In this document: positions 1-7,809 of the stretch, piece by piece
Numbering within the stretch: position 1 is the first letter of the stretch
How the letters are laid out: each line of letters starts with the position of its first letter
DNA from: Planctomycetes bacterium UBA2386
Lineage (GTDB): Bacteria > Planctomycetota > UBA1135 > UBA2386
Reading direction: 5' to 3'
DNA: 12,588 bases
NCBI GenBank assembly: GCA_002343845.1
Contig: DDSQ01000141.1
Span: 1 to 12,588, forward strand
The notes under the pieces: generated by a model
What the model saw: only the letters and a program-made list of their open reading frames with translations
What the model was told of the DNA's origin: nothing
Database searches by the model: none
Made by a program: the position numbers and the translations under genes

Positions 1-968
1 TCGGCGGCGATCGCGCGCAGCATCTCGGGCGCCGCGCCCTGCGCCTCACCGGCCGCGAGCCGAGCCTCCTCGGCCGCCGCGGTCTCGTTGAGGCAGCCCT
101 CGCGCCACGCCTCGCCGGCGAGCACCGCGAGCGCGTGTGTCGAGCGCGCGGTGAAGCGCGGACGCGCCGCGGCCATCGGCAGCGGCAGGAGGGCCACACC
201 ACCGGCGGCGGCCGCGCACAGCTCGGCGTGCCGGACCTCGTCGTCGGCCGCGTCCAGCGCCGCCGCGACGAGCGCCGCCGGCGCGCCGACGGCCGCGAGC
301 TCCTGTGCCAGCCGCAGGAACGTCCACACCGACGAGAGCTCGAGCTGTGCGGAGCCGGTGAAGTGATCACGCACGTCACGCTCCTCGGCGGTCGCGCACG
401 CGCGGCCGTTCGCCGCCACCCGCGGGCACACGTATCCGCCGCCGTGGCGAAGCGGACGTCCCTCGACCACGAAGGCGTCGTCGAGCGCCGTCCACGGCGC
501 CAGCCCGCCGAGCAGCGAGTACCTGGGCGCCGCGCCGTCGCTGGCCGCGACCAGCCCCTGCAGCGCGAGGTACGCCGAGTGCGTGCCGTACGTCGCCGCG
601 GCGTGGACGCCGAACCGCTGGTGCGCGTCCAGCATCAACCCGGCTTCCAGCCCGAGCAGCTCGCGGTCGTGCTCGGTCTCGTTGCTCTCGAACGGCCGCG
701 CCCGGGCCCCGACGATGAGACGCATCCCGCCGCCGACCTCGACGCGCGCCATCGCCTCCGAGCGATCGTCGAGGCACACCCGCGCCTCGACCCCGCCGAA
801 CAGACGCGCCCGCGGCGCGAGGTCGACGCCCAGCACGAAGCCGACCGTGCGGGACGCGATGTCATCGCAGGGCCGCGCCTCGGCGGTCCCGGCGGCGGCG
901 CCGAGCAGGCTCGTGCCGACGAGCCCGTGCCGCACCAGATGACTCCACCGCGTCGAGGTCTTGGTCAT
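1..968 (-). CDS. Exported protein with C-terminal ferritin-like domain (partial, runs off left edge)
   Basis: The reading frame is open from an ATG at 968 to the window edge, giving 322 visible codons with the C-terminus missing. GGGAG lies six bases before the ATG. Residues 1-32 look like a Sec signal peptide: basic start, hydrophobic GLVGTSLLGAAAGT, then AEA|RP. Residues about 40-170 are rich in glycine and alternating hydrophobics and may be a beta-rich domain; I do not recognise it. From about 197 the pattern matches a ferritin-like family common in myxobacteria: a first-helix glutamate (E210), then DDEVRHAEL (E244, H247), then WREGCLNET (E290, E295). The expected second ExxH helix would lie just past the edge. 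In ferritin-like folds such residues bind a di-iron centre, but the activity of this family is unknown. The reading is supported by the domain pattern; the N-terminal part is only described. Confidence 0.72.
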   Translation of the reverse strand, partial: MTKTSTRWSHLVRHGLVGTSLLGAAAGTAEARPCDDIASRTVGFVLGVDLAPRARLFGGVEARVCLDDRSEAMARVEVGGGMRLIVGARARPFESNETEHDRELLGLEAGLMLDAHQRFGVHAAATYGTHSAYLALQGLVAASDGAAPRYSLLGGLAPWTALDDAFVVEGRPLRHGGGYVCPRVAANGRACATAEERDVRDHFTGSAQLELSSVWTFLRLAQELAAVGAPAALVAAALDAADDEVRHAELCAAAAGGVALLPLPMAAARPRFTARSTHALAVLAGEAWREGCLNETAAAEEARLAAGEAQGAAPEMLRAIAA

Positions 969-1085
969 GGCTCGCTCCCAGAGCAAGGGTGAGACCAGCG
1001 CGCAACTCGTTGATCTCCCGGACGCCGGTCACCACCACCCTCAGGAATCGCGACATCGCTGCCCTGGGGGCTCGCGGATTTCGGA

Positions 1086-1856
1086 TCAGCGGTTGCCCGG
1101 GCAGGCGGACTCGTCGTCGACCGGATCGGCCGCGACCTGCCGCGCCCGCCAGGCCGCGGCGTCGGGCACGAGCCGCGGGGTGAGCGGCGCCGCCAGCACC
1201 TCGTCCGGGATGCCGGCGCGATCGAGCTCGTACAGCTCGATCACGTGGTCGACGAGGTCGACGCCGTCGTAGCGCGCCGGGTCGAACATGGCCTCGGCGT
1301 GGAAGGCGCGGTACTCGTGCAGGAACGCCGACGTCGGCAGGTCGTCCCAGTACCCGACCTCCGAGCGATTGATGACGTGGTTGACCTCGTGCACCAGGGT
1401 CGCGGCGAGCGCGCGCGTCTCCTGGCCACGGCTCACGTAGATCCGGTCGCTCCACATGTAGCCGTCGATCTCGCCCGCGAGGGCGCGGGCCAGCGCGCCG
1501 CCCGGCACGAGCCGCGCGTAGTCGTCGGCGGTGAGCGCGAGCGACGGCAGCTCGGCGCGCACGCGCTCGAAGTCCCAGCAGGTCAGATCGACGAGCTCGT
1601 CGATCTTCACGCGGCCCGCGCGGATCGAGGCCGCCGTGTACCGCGCGAGGTCGGTGCCGTCCTGCTCGAGCACGCGGATGGCGCGCTCGATGTACGTGCG
1701 GAACGCGGCGCTCGAGCGCGCGGGGTTGACCTCGACGAACCCGGTCGCGCCGCGGTCGCCCTTGTCATCGCCACTGCCGGCGCCGCTGTCGTCGGCGGCC
1801 TCGAGACAGCCGGCGGCGACGAACGCACACGCGAGGAGCAAGCCGGGGCGCCACAT
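1086..1856 (-). CDS. Putative zinc-metalloprotease-like lipoprotein (HExxH)
   Basis: A 256-residue protein starts at ATG 1856. The N-terminus MWRPGLLLACAFVAAGC is a lipoprotein signal with the lipid-accepting Cys at 17. A disordered Asp/Gly-rich linker (about 18-36) follows, as in surface lipoproteins. Residues 155-162 contain HEVNH (156-160), the HExxH zinc-binding motif; HEYRAFHAE (180-188) could supply the third ligand from E181 or E188. Cys93 and Cys252 are the only other cysteines. The frame stays open upstream across the next gene, but the signal peptide fixes the start at 1856; only a weak GGTGG ribosome site precedes it. It lies 104 bases after the S46 peptidase on the same strand, so co-transcription is possible but unproven. 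I do not recognise a named family. Protease activity is inferred from the motif alone. Confidence 0.75.
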   Translation of the reverse strand: MWRPGLLLACAFVAAGCLEAADDSGAGSGDDKGDRGATGFVEVNPARSSAAFRTYIERAIRVLEQDGTDLARYTAASIRAGRVKIDELVDLTCWDFERVRAELPSLALTADDYARLVPGGALARALAGEIDGYMWSDRIYVSRGQETRALAATLVHEVNHVINRSEVGYWDDLPTSAFLHEYRAFHAEAMFDPARYDGVDLVDHVIELYELDRAGIPDEVLAAPLTPRLVPDAAAWRARQVAADPVDDESACPGNR

Positions 1857-1960
1857 GGCCGCACCACCGAGCAAGATCGCGGCCGACACGCGCCGCCGCG
1901 ATGACGCGCACTTGCCCGACCGGTGGCGACTGCGGTGGCCACCGATCTCGGCCCCAACGG

Positions 1961-4231
1961 TCAGAGCCGCGGGCGAAGGCCCATCTCCTCGATCAGGTGA
2001 TCGGCGCCGTCGACCTTGTCCATCACCCACAGCATGTAGCGGACGTCCACGTGGATCTTGCGCACGATGCTCCCGTCGAACACGACGTCCGAGGCGACGC
2101 CCTGGATCGTGCTGTCGAAGTTCAGGCCGACGAGCTGGCCACGGCCGTCGAGCACGGCCGAACCCGAGTTGCCGCCGGTCGTGTCGAGGTCGCTCAGGAA
2201 GTTCACCGGCAGCTCGCCGTCGGCGTTGGCGTATGACCCGAACTGCCTGGCGCGGATCGCCGCGAGGAGCGCGGCCGGCGCGTCGAACGGCTCGGAGCCC
2301 GTGTCCTTCTCGAGGATCTGGGCGCCCGTGGTGAACGGCGCCTCGGCCGGCGTGAACGCCTTCACGGTGCCGTAGGTGATGCGCAACGTCGAGTTGGCGT
2401 CGGGGGCGAGCAGCCCGCCGAGCACCTCGCGCATCGCGTCGGCGTAGACCGGCGCCACGAGGATCAGCTCGCCGGCGCGCGTGTCGGCGCGGCGCTCCTC
2501 CGCCTTGTAGAGCTTCCACACGCGCTGGGCGGCGCGCAGGAACGGATCGCGCGACGCCGCCACCGACTTGCTCGTGCCCTTCTGCAGGAGCTCGAGCCGG
2601 AGCGCCTCGTCGGCGAGCCTGGTCGCGCGGTACCAGCCGTCGAGCGTGCGGTCGATCAGCTGCTCGTCGAGCTTGGCCGTCGCCTTCACGCCGAGCAGCA
2701 GCGGCAGCCACGGGCGCTGCTCCGGCGGCAACGCGAGCGCGCGCACCAGCGCGAGGCGGAAGAGCGCGCGGTCGAGCGTGGCGTCGTACTGCTTGGTGAG
2801 CTGCTTGTGCGACGCGATCGCCGGCGCCAGGTCGCGCTCCTGGTAGCCGGCCTTGCGCTCGGCGTCGGGCTTCGCGCGCTCCTCGGCCCAGCGGGTGAGC
2901 TGGATCGCCGAGGACAGGAGCTGCGACTCGCCGAACGCCATCTGGCGATCGAAGTCGGCGCGCGCCGTGCGCTGCTCGTCGAGGATGAGCTGCTCGAGCC
3001 GCGCGATCGCCGCCTTGTGGCCGTCGCGCCCCGGCGCCGCCGCCCACGCCACCACCTGCTGATCGAGCCTGGCCTTGCGCGCGAGCAGGTCGCCCGTGGT
3101 GAGGCCCTTCAGCACGCCGCTCACCTTCTCGAGCCGGTTCTGGAAGCTCTGCTTGAGGACGCCGGCCTTGATCGCCGTCTCGCCGGGGCTCTTCAGGTGG
3201 GCCTCGGCGATCGCGTACTGCTGCTTCGCGTGGTCGATGAAGTACGGATAGAACCACTCGACGTCGTGCTGCACCTCGAGCGCCGTCTTGGTGCGCGTCG
3301 TGCGCCCCGGGAACCCGGCGATCATCACGAAGTCGCTGGGGTGGACGCCCTGGTCGGACACCTTCAGGTGGTGGCGCGGCCTGTACGGCACGTTCTCGGC
3401 GGCGTGATCGGCGGGCTTGCCGTCGGGCGCGACGTACGCGCGGAAGAACGCGAAGTCACCGGTGTGGCGCGGCCACCGCCAGTTGTCGACCTCGCCGCCG
3501 TAGTTGCCGACGGAGCGCGCCGGCACGTAGACCAGGCGGACGTCGCGGATCTCGAGCTCCTCGATGAGCACGAAGAGCCCGCCGCGCAGGTACCCGGCGA
3601 CGTTGCAGCGGATGCCGGGGCGGTCCTTCTCGCACGCGGCGACCTGCTGCTTGATGCGACGATCCACCTCGTCCTTGCGCGCGACCGGATCGGCGATGTC
3701 GGCGAGGCCGCCGGTCACGGCCGACGTCACGTCGGTGAACGCCTGGGCGACGTACACGCGCTCGGCCGGGCCGGCCGACGGCTCGTCCGCGCGCGTCTTC
3801 GCCAGGAACCCGTGCTCGACGAGGTTCTGGTCCGGCTTCGAGTTGAGCTGCAACGCGCGCTGCACGCAGTGGTGGTTGGTGACGACGAGACCGTCGGGCG
3901 ACACGAACGACGCCGAGCAGCCACGCAGGCGCACGATCGCGCCGAGCGGCGCGGCGAGCGGATCGGCCAGGGTCTTCGGATCGATCTGGACACCGAGCTT
4001 GCGGAAGGCCTCGGCGTGCCCCGGCAGCGTCATCTGCTGCGGCATCCACATCCCGCCCGGGTTCGCGTACGCGCGCCGCGCCTCGAGGTGTGGATCGACG
4101 GCGGCCGCCGGCGGCTCGGCGATCACGCCGGCGCCAGCGCCGGCGGCGGCGGTCACCGGACCGCGTGCGCCCTGTCCGCCGCCGCACGCGACGACGACGA
4201 GGAGGCCGGGGAGCATGGCATCGAGCTTCAT
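1961..4231 (-). CDS. S46-family dipeptidyl-peptidase (DPP7/DPP11-like) lipoprotein
   Basis: The 756-residue protein has the full length of the S46 family, exopeptidases that release dipeptides from peptide N-termini outside the cytoplasm. The N-terminus MKLDAMLPGLLVVVACGGG has a lipobox with Cys16, followed by a low-complexity Ala/Gly linker to about 45. GGMWMPQQM (59-67) is the usual mature start. The trypsin-like triad can be read as His121 in TNHHC (118-122), Asp259 in WPRHTGDF (253-260) and Ser689 in TTGGNSGSA (684-692). The central helical insert (about 330-580) is typical. The residue 18 after the catalytic Ser, just after GLNFD, is Ser707. In published work Gly at this site marks DPP7, and Arg or Ser marks the acidic-specific DPP11, so a preference for Asp/Glu is suggested. 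The ATG overlaps the CBS gene stop by four bases (ATGA), indicating translational coupling. Confidence 0.93.
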   Translation of the reverse strand: MKLDAMLPGLLVVVACGGGQGARGPVTAAAGAGAGVIAEPPAAAVDPHLEARRAYANPGGMWMPQQMTLPGHAEAFRKLGVQIDPKTLADPLAAPLGAIVRLRGCSASFVSPDGLVVTNHHCVQRALQLNSKPDQNLVEHGFLAKTRADEPSAGPAERVYVAQAFTDVTSAVTGGLADIADPVARKDEVDRRIKQQVAACEKDRPGIRCNVAGYLRGGLFVLIEELEIRDVRLVYVPARSVGNYGGEVDNWRWPRHTGDFAFFRAYVAPDGKPADHAAENVPYRPRHHLKVSDQGVHPSDFVMIAGFPGRTTRTKTALEVQHDVEWFYPYFIDHAKQQYAIAEAHLKSPGETAIKAGVLKQSFQNRLEKVSGVLKGLTTGDLLARKARLDQQVVAWAAAPGRDGHKAAIARLEQLILDEQRTARADFDRQMAFGESQLLSSAIQLTRWAEERAKPDAERKAGYQERDLAPAIASHKQLTKQYDATLDRALFRLALVRALALPPEQRPWLPLLLGVKATAKLDEQLIDRTLDGWYRATRLADEALRLELLQKGTSKSVAASRDPFLRAAQRVWKLYKAEERRADTRAGELILVAPVYADAMREVLGGLLAPDANSTLRITYGTVKAFTPAEAPFTTGAQILEKDTGSEPFDAPAALLAAIRARQFGSYANADGELPVNFLSDLDTTGGNSGSAVLDGRGQLVGLNFDSTIQGVASDVVFDGSIVRKIHVDVRYMLWVMDKVDGADHLIEEMGLRPRL

Positions 4232-4674
4232 GCTCCCGGCATAACACGCGTGAGCGCCTGCAGCAGATCGAACGCGGTCACGATCCCGACCAGCCGCTCG
4301 TCGTCACCCACCAGCACACGATGCACGCCGCGAGCCTGCATGACCTGCGCGACCTCGGTCACCGACGCCGCCGGTGACACCCAGATCACCTCGGGCGTCG
4401 CCAGGTCGATCGCGGTGAGCGCCTCGAGCTCGTCGGCCCCCGGATCGACGTCCTCGTCGGACGCCTGCTCGATCGCGCCGAGGAGGTCGGTCGTGGAGAT
4501 GACGCCGACCACGTTGCCGCTCGGGTCCACGACCGGCGCGCCGCCGATGCGCGCCACGACGAACAGGTGCTGGATCTGCCGGAACCGCATGTCGGCGGGC
4601 ACGGTGACCGGCTCCTTCTGCATCAGGTCTCGGGCGAGCAGCGTCATGAGCTTCGTTTGGGTGCCAATCGACAT
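4228..4674 (-). CDS. CBS-domain pair protein
   Basis: A 148-residue cytoplasmic protein made only of two CBS domains, which usually sense adenine nucleotides or act as regulatory modules. CBS1 covers about 14-70 (LARDLMQKEPVTV, then GGAPVVDPSGNVVGVIS and TTDLL). An acidic linker DEDVDPGADELE lies at 73-84. CBS2 covers about 90-144 (ATPEVIWVSPAASV, GVHRVLVGDDERLVGIVT, AFDLL). There is no signal peptide or fused effector domain. The ATG at 4674 has only a weak GAGAAG 12 bases upstream; Met10 is an alternative start. It is first in the minus-strand run and its TGA overlaps the S46 ATG, so the two are probably one operon, although a cytosolic CBS protein paired with an exported peptidase is unusual. 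The gene diverges from the sugar dehydrogenase across 54 bases. The physiological partner cannot be told from sequence. Confidence 0.9.
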   Translation of the reverse strand: MSIGTQTKLMTLLARDLMQKEPVTVPADMRFRQIQHLFVVARIGGAPVVDPSGNVVGVISTTDLLGAIEQASDEDVDPGADELEALTAIDLATPEVIWVSPAASVTEVAQVMQARGVHRVLVGDDERLVGIVTAFDLLQALTRVMPGA

Positions 4675-4716
4675 GGCCGCGTGACGCTTCTCGCGCGCCG
4701 CGGCGACCGGGATGCG

Positions 4717-4722
4717 TACAAT
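4717..4722 (+). promoter_or_regulatory. Putative -10 element (TACAAT) of a leaderless transcript
   Basis: TACAAT differs from the sigma-70 TATAAT consensus at one base. It ends exactly six bases before the GTG at 4729, so transcription would begin on the start codon itself. No ribosome-binding site is present between the two, and no good -35 is visible about 17 bases upstream. The second plus-strand gene in this part has the same geometry. On the other strand, TAATCT (4737-4732) could be a -10 for the divergent CBS gene, with a leader of about 50 bases, but this is weaker. Confidence 0.5.
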
Positions 4723-4728
4723 CGATGC

Positions 4729-5964
4729 GTGAGATTAGCTTCGATCCGTGGCCTCGTCGCCTTTCTCGGCGCGGCCTGCACCAACTACGCGGCGGCGCCG
4801 CCGGACCCTGGGCCCCCGCCCGCACCTTACTGCACACCACGGCGCGGCATGGACCTGGGCCTCACCCTCGTCGCGGCCGGCCTCGATCGCCCCGTGGGGC
4901 TGGCGGCGCCAGCCGGTGATCACCGGCTGTTCGTGATCGAGCAACAGGGGCGTATCCGCGTGATCGACGACGGCGAGCTCCTCCCCACGCCGTACGTCGA
5001 CCTCTCCGACGAGGTGGTCGCGGTGGGCCCCGAGCAGGGGCTCCTCGGGCTGGCGTTCCATCCCGACTTCGCGCGCAACGGTCGCGTCATCGTGCACTAC
5101 ACGGCCGAGCCCAACGGCGACAACGTCATCGCGGAGCTGCGCGCGGATCCCGACGCCGACGTCGCCAGCCCGAGCCTGCGCGAGATCCTGCGCATCGATC
5201 GCGAGCTCAACCCGGACATCCACAACGGAGGCTCGGTGGTGTTCGGTCCCGACGGCTACCTCTACGCGTCGATCGGCGACGGCAGCCACGCGGTGCCGGC
5301 CGATGTCTTCGGCGCGGGACAGAGCCGCGACAACCTCTTCGCCAAGGTGATCCGTCTGGACGTCGACCGCGGGGAGCCGTACGCGATCCCGGCGGACAAC
5401 CCCTGGGCCGACGGCGGAGGCGCGCCCGAAGCCTACGCCTGGGGCCTGCGCAATCCCTGGCGGATCTCGGTCGACCCGTACACGGGCGACCTCTACATCG
5501 GCGAGGTCGGCCAGAACACGTTCGAGGAGATCAACCTGGTCCCGGCCGGCCAGGGAGGGCTCAACTTCGGCTGGTCGGTCCACGAAGGGCCCGAGTGCTT
5601 CGCCCCACCCAAGGTCGGTGGTGGCGCGGGTGAGTGCGGCGAGGACGACGAGCTCACGCCCCCGCTCGTCACGATCGACCGGCGCGTCGAGCCGGCCTGC
5701 GCCGTGATCGGCGGGCACGTCTATCGCGGGGGGTGCATGCCTGATCTCTTCGGCCGTTACATCTTCGGCGACTTCTGCAACGGGACGGTGAAGGCCATCG
5801 AGGTCGTCGACGGCGCCGTCGTCGATCTCGACGCCCACGCGCTCGACGGCACCCTGGCCAACCTGCTGACCAGCTTCGGCGTGGACGGGTACGGCGAGCT
5901 CCACGCGGTCGCGCTCAACGGCCGGATCTACCGGCTCGAGCTGGCGACCGACGCGCGGCCCTGA
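4729..5964 (+). CDS. PQQ-dependent glucose/sorbosone dehydrogenase-family lipoprotein
   Basis: A 411-residue protein starting at GTG 4729. The frame is open further upstream, but only this start gives a clean lipoprotein signal, VRLASIRGLVAFLGAAC, with Cys17. A proline-rich linker covers 24-33. The rest is the six-bladed beta-propeller of the soluble aldose/glucose dehydrogenase family, which oxidises sugars using PQQ and calcium. Visible family motifs are LDRPVGLAAP (52-61), EQGLLGLAFHPDF (102-114), DIHNGGSVVFGPDGYLYASI (163-182) with the presumed catalytic base His165, AWGLRNPWRISVDP (237-250) with Arg241, and GLNFGWSVHEG (277-287). Late cysteines (324, 336, 350) suggest disulfides and fit an exported protein. 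Electrons would pass to the periplasmic respiratory chain. Substrate cannot be assigned; closely related HHIP-like propellers may lack dehydrogenase activity. It is monocistronic or co-directional with the DUF885 gene 114 bases downstream. Confidence 0.88.
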   Translation: MRLASIRGLVAFLGAACTNYAAAPPDPGPPPAPYCTPRRGMDLGLTLVAAGLDRPVGLAAPAGDHRLFVIEQQGRIRVIDDGELLPTPYVDLSDEVVAVGPEQGLLGLAFHPDFARNGRVIVHYTAEPNGDNVIAELRADPDADVASPSLREILRIDRELNPDIHNGGSVVFGPDGYLYASIGDGSHAVPADVFGAGQSRDNLFAKVIRLDVDRGEPYAIPADNPWADGGGAPEAYAWGLRNPWRISVDPYTGDLYIGEVGQNTFEEINLVPAGQGGLNFGWSVHEGPECFAPPKVGGGAGECGEDDELTPPLVTIDRRVEPACAVIGGHVYRGGCMPDLFGRYIFGDFCNGTVKAIEVVDGAVVDLDAHALDGTLANLLTSFGVDGYGELHAVALNGRIYRLELATDARP

Positions 5965-6066
5965 ACGGATTCCTGGCCGGCTCGACCGCTGGCCGCGGCC
6001 CTCGTACGCCAGATCGATGAGTGAATCGGCCCCGCGCGAACGCCGCACGAGGACGTGGCCGGGCGT

Positions 6067-6072
6067 TAGAGT
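6067..6072 (+). promoter_or_regulatory. Putative -10 element (TAGAGT) of a leaderless transcript
   Basis: TAGAGT fits the TANNNT form of a -10 element and ends exactly six bases before the ATG at 6079, placing the transcription start on the start codon. The six spacer bases (CCGCGG) hold no ribosome-binding site. I see no -35. The hexamer is weaker than TACAAT; the support is the identical spacing at the 4729 gene. Confidence 0.4.
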
Positions 6073-6078
6073 CCGCGG

Positions 6079-7809
6079 ATGAGGATCGTCTTCCTGGCCG
6101 CGTGCTTGCTGACCGCGTGCGGTTCCGCGACACGGCCGACCGCGCCACCGCCACCGGTCGCGGCCGAGGTCGCCGACGCCGAGCTGGCGGCCGCGATCGA
6201 TCCGTTCATGTCGGCGCACCTGGCGTTCCGGCCGAGCTGGGCGGTCGAGCTCGGCGATCACGCCTACGACGGCCTCGTGCCCGATCGCTCGCCCGAGGCG
6301 ATCCGCGCCGAGATCGCGCGACTCCACGCCGCGCGGTCCACGTTCTCGGCCTTCGATACACGCGAGCTGTCGCCCCGGCGCCGGGTCGAGCAGCAGCTCG
6401 TCCTGACCGAGATCGCCAGGGAGCTCTTCGAGCTCGAGGTCCGGCGCCGGCCGTTTCGCGATCCGTTCTTCTACCTGTTCAAGTTCTCGCTCAACGCGTA
6501 CATCGCCCGCGACTACGCGCCGCCCGCCGCGCGCGCCGCCGCGATGCTGCGCGCGTGCGAGGCCGCGCCCGCGTACTACGCGCAGGCCGCCGAGAACCTC
6601 GAGCCGTCGCTGCCGCGCGCCTGGCTCCAGGCCGGCGTGATGATCAGCGCCGGGACGATCCAGTTCCTCGGCGGCGACGCCAGGCGCGCCTTCGCGTCGC
6701 TCCCCGACGAGGCGCTGCGCACGAAGCTCGAGGCGTGCCTCGACGCCCTCGCCGGGCACGTCGGCGCGTTCCGCACCGCGCTCGAGCGCCGCATGCCGGC
6801 CGCCACCGACGACTTCCGGCTCGGCGCCGAAATGCTCCTCCGATTGCTGCGCGACGCCGAGGGCCTCGACCTCGACGTCGCCACCCTCGAGCGCATCGCG
6901 CGCGAGGATCTGGCGCGCAACCACGCCGCGATCGTCGCCGCCGCGGCCGCGATCGATCCGCGTCGCGACCCCGCCACCGTCATCGCCGAGACCAGCGCCG
7001 ACAAGCCGGCGCCCGACCAGGTGGTCATCGAGGCGCGCGCCCAGCTCGAGCGCCTGCGCCGCTTCCTCGTCGACGAGCAGCTCGTCTCGCTGCCGCGGCC
7101 CGATCCGATCGAGGTCCGCGAGAGCCCGGCGTTCATGCGCGGCAACTTCGCGGCGTTCAGCGGCGCCGGGCCCTTCGAGCCGGCGCCCTTGCCCAGCTAC
7201 TACTACATCGCGCCGCCCGACCCGACGTGGCCGGTGGACCAGCAGCGCGCCTACGTGATGTCGCGCGCCGACCTCCTCTTCACCAGCGCCCACGAGGTCT
7301 ACCCGGGCCACTTCGTGCAGGGCATGCACCAGCGCGCCAGCGGCTCGCGCGTGCTCCAGGCGTTCGAGGTCTACACCGCGTCCGAGGGATGGGCCCACTA
7401 CGTCGAGGAGATGATGTGGGACGCGGGGCTCGGCGACGGTGATCCGCGCGTGCACATCGGCCAGCTCAAGAACGCGCTCCTCCGCAACGTGCGCTTCCTG
7501 GTGGCGCTCGGGTACCACGCCGGCACGATGACCGTCGAGGACGCCACTCGCCTCTTCGTGGAGCAGGCGTTCACCGACCCCAAGACCGCCGCGCAGCAGG
7601 CGATGCGCGGCACCGTCGATCCGATGTTCCTCGGCTACACGCTCGGCAAGCTCGCGATCCGCGAGCTCCGCGACGACTGGATGCGCGCGCACCCCGGCGC
7701 GTCGCTCCGCGACTTCCACGACGCGTTCCTCGCCAACGGCGAGGCGCCGCTCGCGGTCACGCGCCGCACGATGCTCGGCGACGCTGCGGGCCCGCCGCTC
7801 ATCCGCTGA
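6079..7809 (+). CDS. DUF885-family putative zinc metallopeptidase lipoprotein
   Basis: A 576-residue protein, the usual length for the DUF885 family. The N-terminus MRIVFLAACLLTACGS has a lipobox ending at Cys14, followed by a proline-rich linker (20-27). The body is mostly helical. The family hallmark HEVYPGH is at 405-411 (HExxxGH, presumed zinc site), followed by EGWAHYVEEM (436-445), where E436 is the likely third ligand. Near the C-terminus MFLGYTLGKLAIRELR (516-531) matches the family's conserved YxxGK-type helix. Members are generally taken as peptidases by fold and motif; the substrate is not known here. Together with the S46 enzyme and the HExxH lipoprotein it suggests extracellular peptide use. 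Its last 11 bases overlap the convergent VOC-like gene. Confidence 0.9.
   Translation: MRIVFLAACLLTACGSATRPTAPPPPVAAEVADAELAAAIDPFMSAHLAFRPSWAVELGDHAYDGLVPDRSPEAIRAEIARLHAARSTFSAFDTRELSPRRRVEQQLVLTEIARELFELEVRRRPFRDPFFYLFKFSLNAYIARDYAPPAARAAAMLRACEAAPAYYAQAAENLEPSLPRAWLQAGVMISAGTIQFLGGDARRAFASLPDEALRTKLEACLDALAGHVGAFRTALERRMPAATDDFRLGAEMLLRLLRDAEGLDLDVATLERIAREDLARNHAAIVAAAAAIDPRRDPATVIAETSADKPAPDQVVIEARAQLERLRRFLVDEQLVSLPRPDPIEVRESPAFMRGNFAAFSGAGPFEPAPLPSYYYIAPPDPTWPVDQQRAYVMSRADLLFTSAHEVYPGHFVQGMHQRASGSRVLQAFEVYTASEGWAHYVEEMMWDAGLGDGDPRVHIGQLKNALLRNVRFLVALGYHAGTMTVEDATRLFVEQAFTDPKTAAQQAMRGTVDPMFLGYTLGKLAIRELRDDWMRAHPGASLRDFHDAFLANGEAPLAVTRRTMLGDAAGPPLIR

Noticed and set aside
862..1056. A possible small minus-strand gene beginning MSRFLRVVVTGVREI
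   Set aside because: It overlaps the start of the ferritin-like gene in another frame, becomes Arg-rich and structureless, and has no convincing ribosome site.
1921..1944. Hairpin CGGTGGC..GCCACCG after the S46 stop, as a possible terminator
   Set aside because: The stem is 7 bp with a 10-base loop and no T-tract follows. In such GC-rich DNA this can occur by chance.
1086..3257. One long minus-strand protein joining the HExxH lipoprotein to upstream sequence
   Set aside because: The upstream part lies in a shifted frame of the S46 gene. The lipoprotein signal at 1856 marks the true start.
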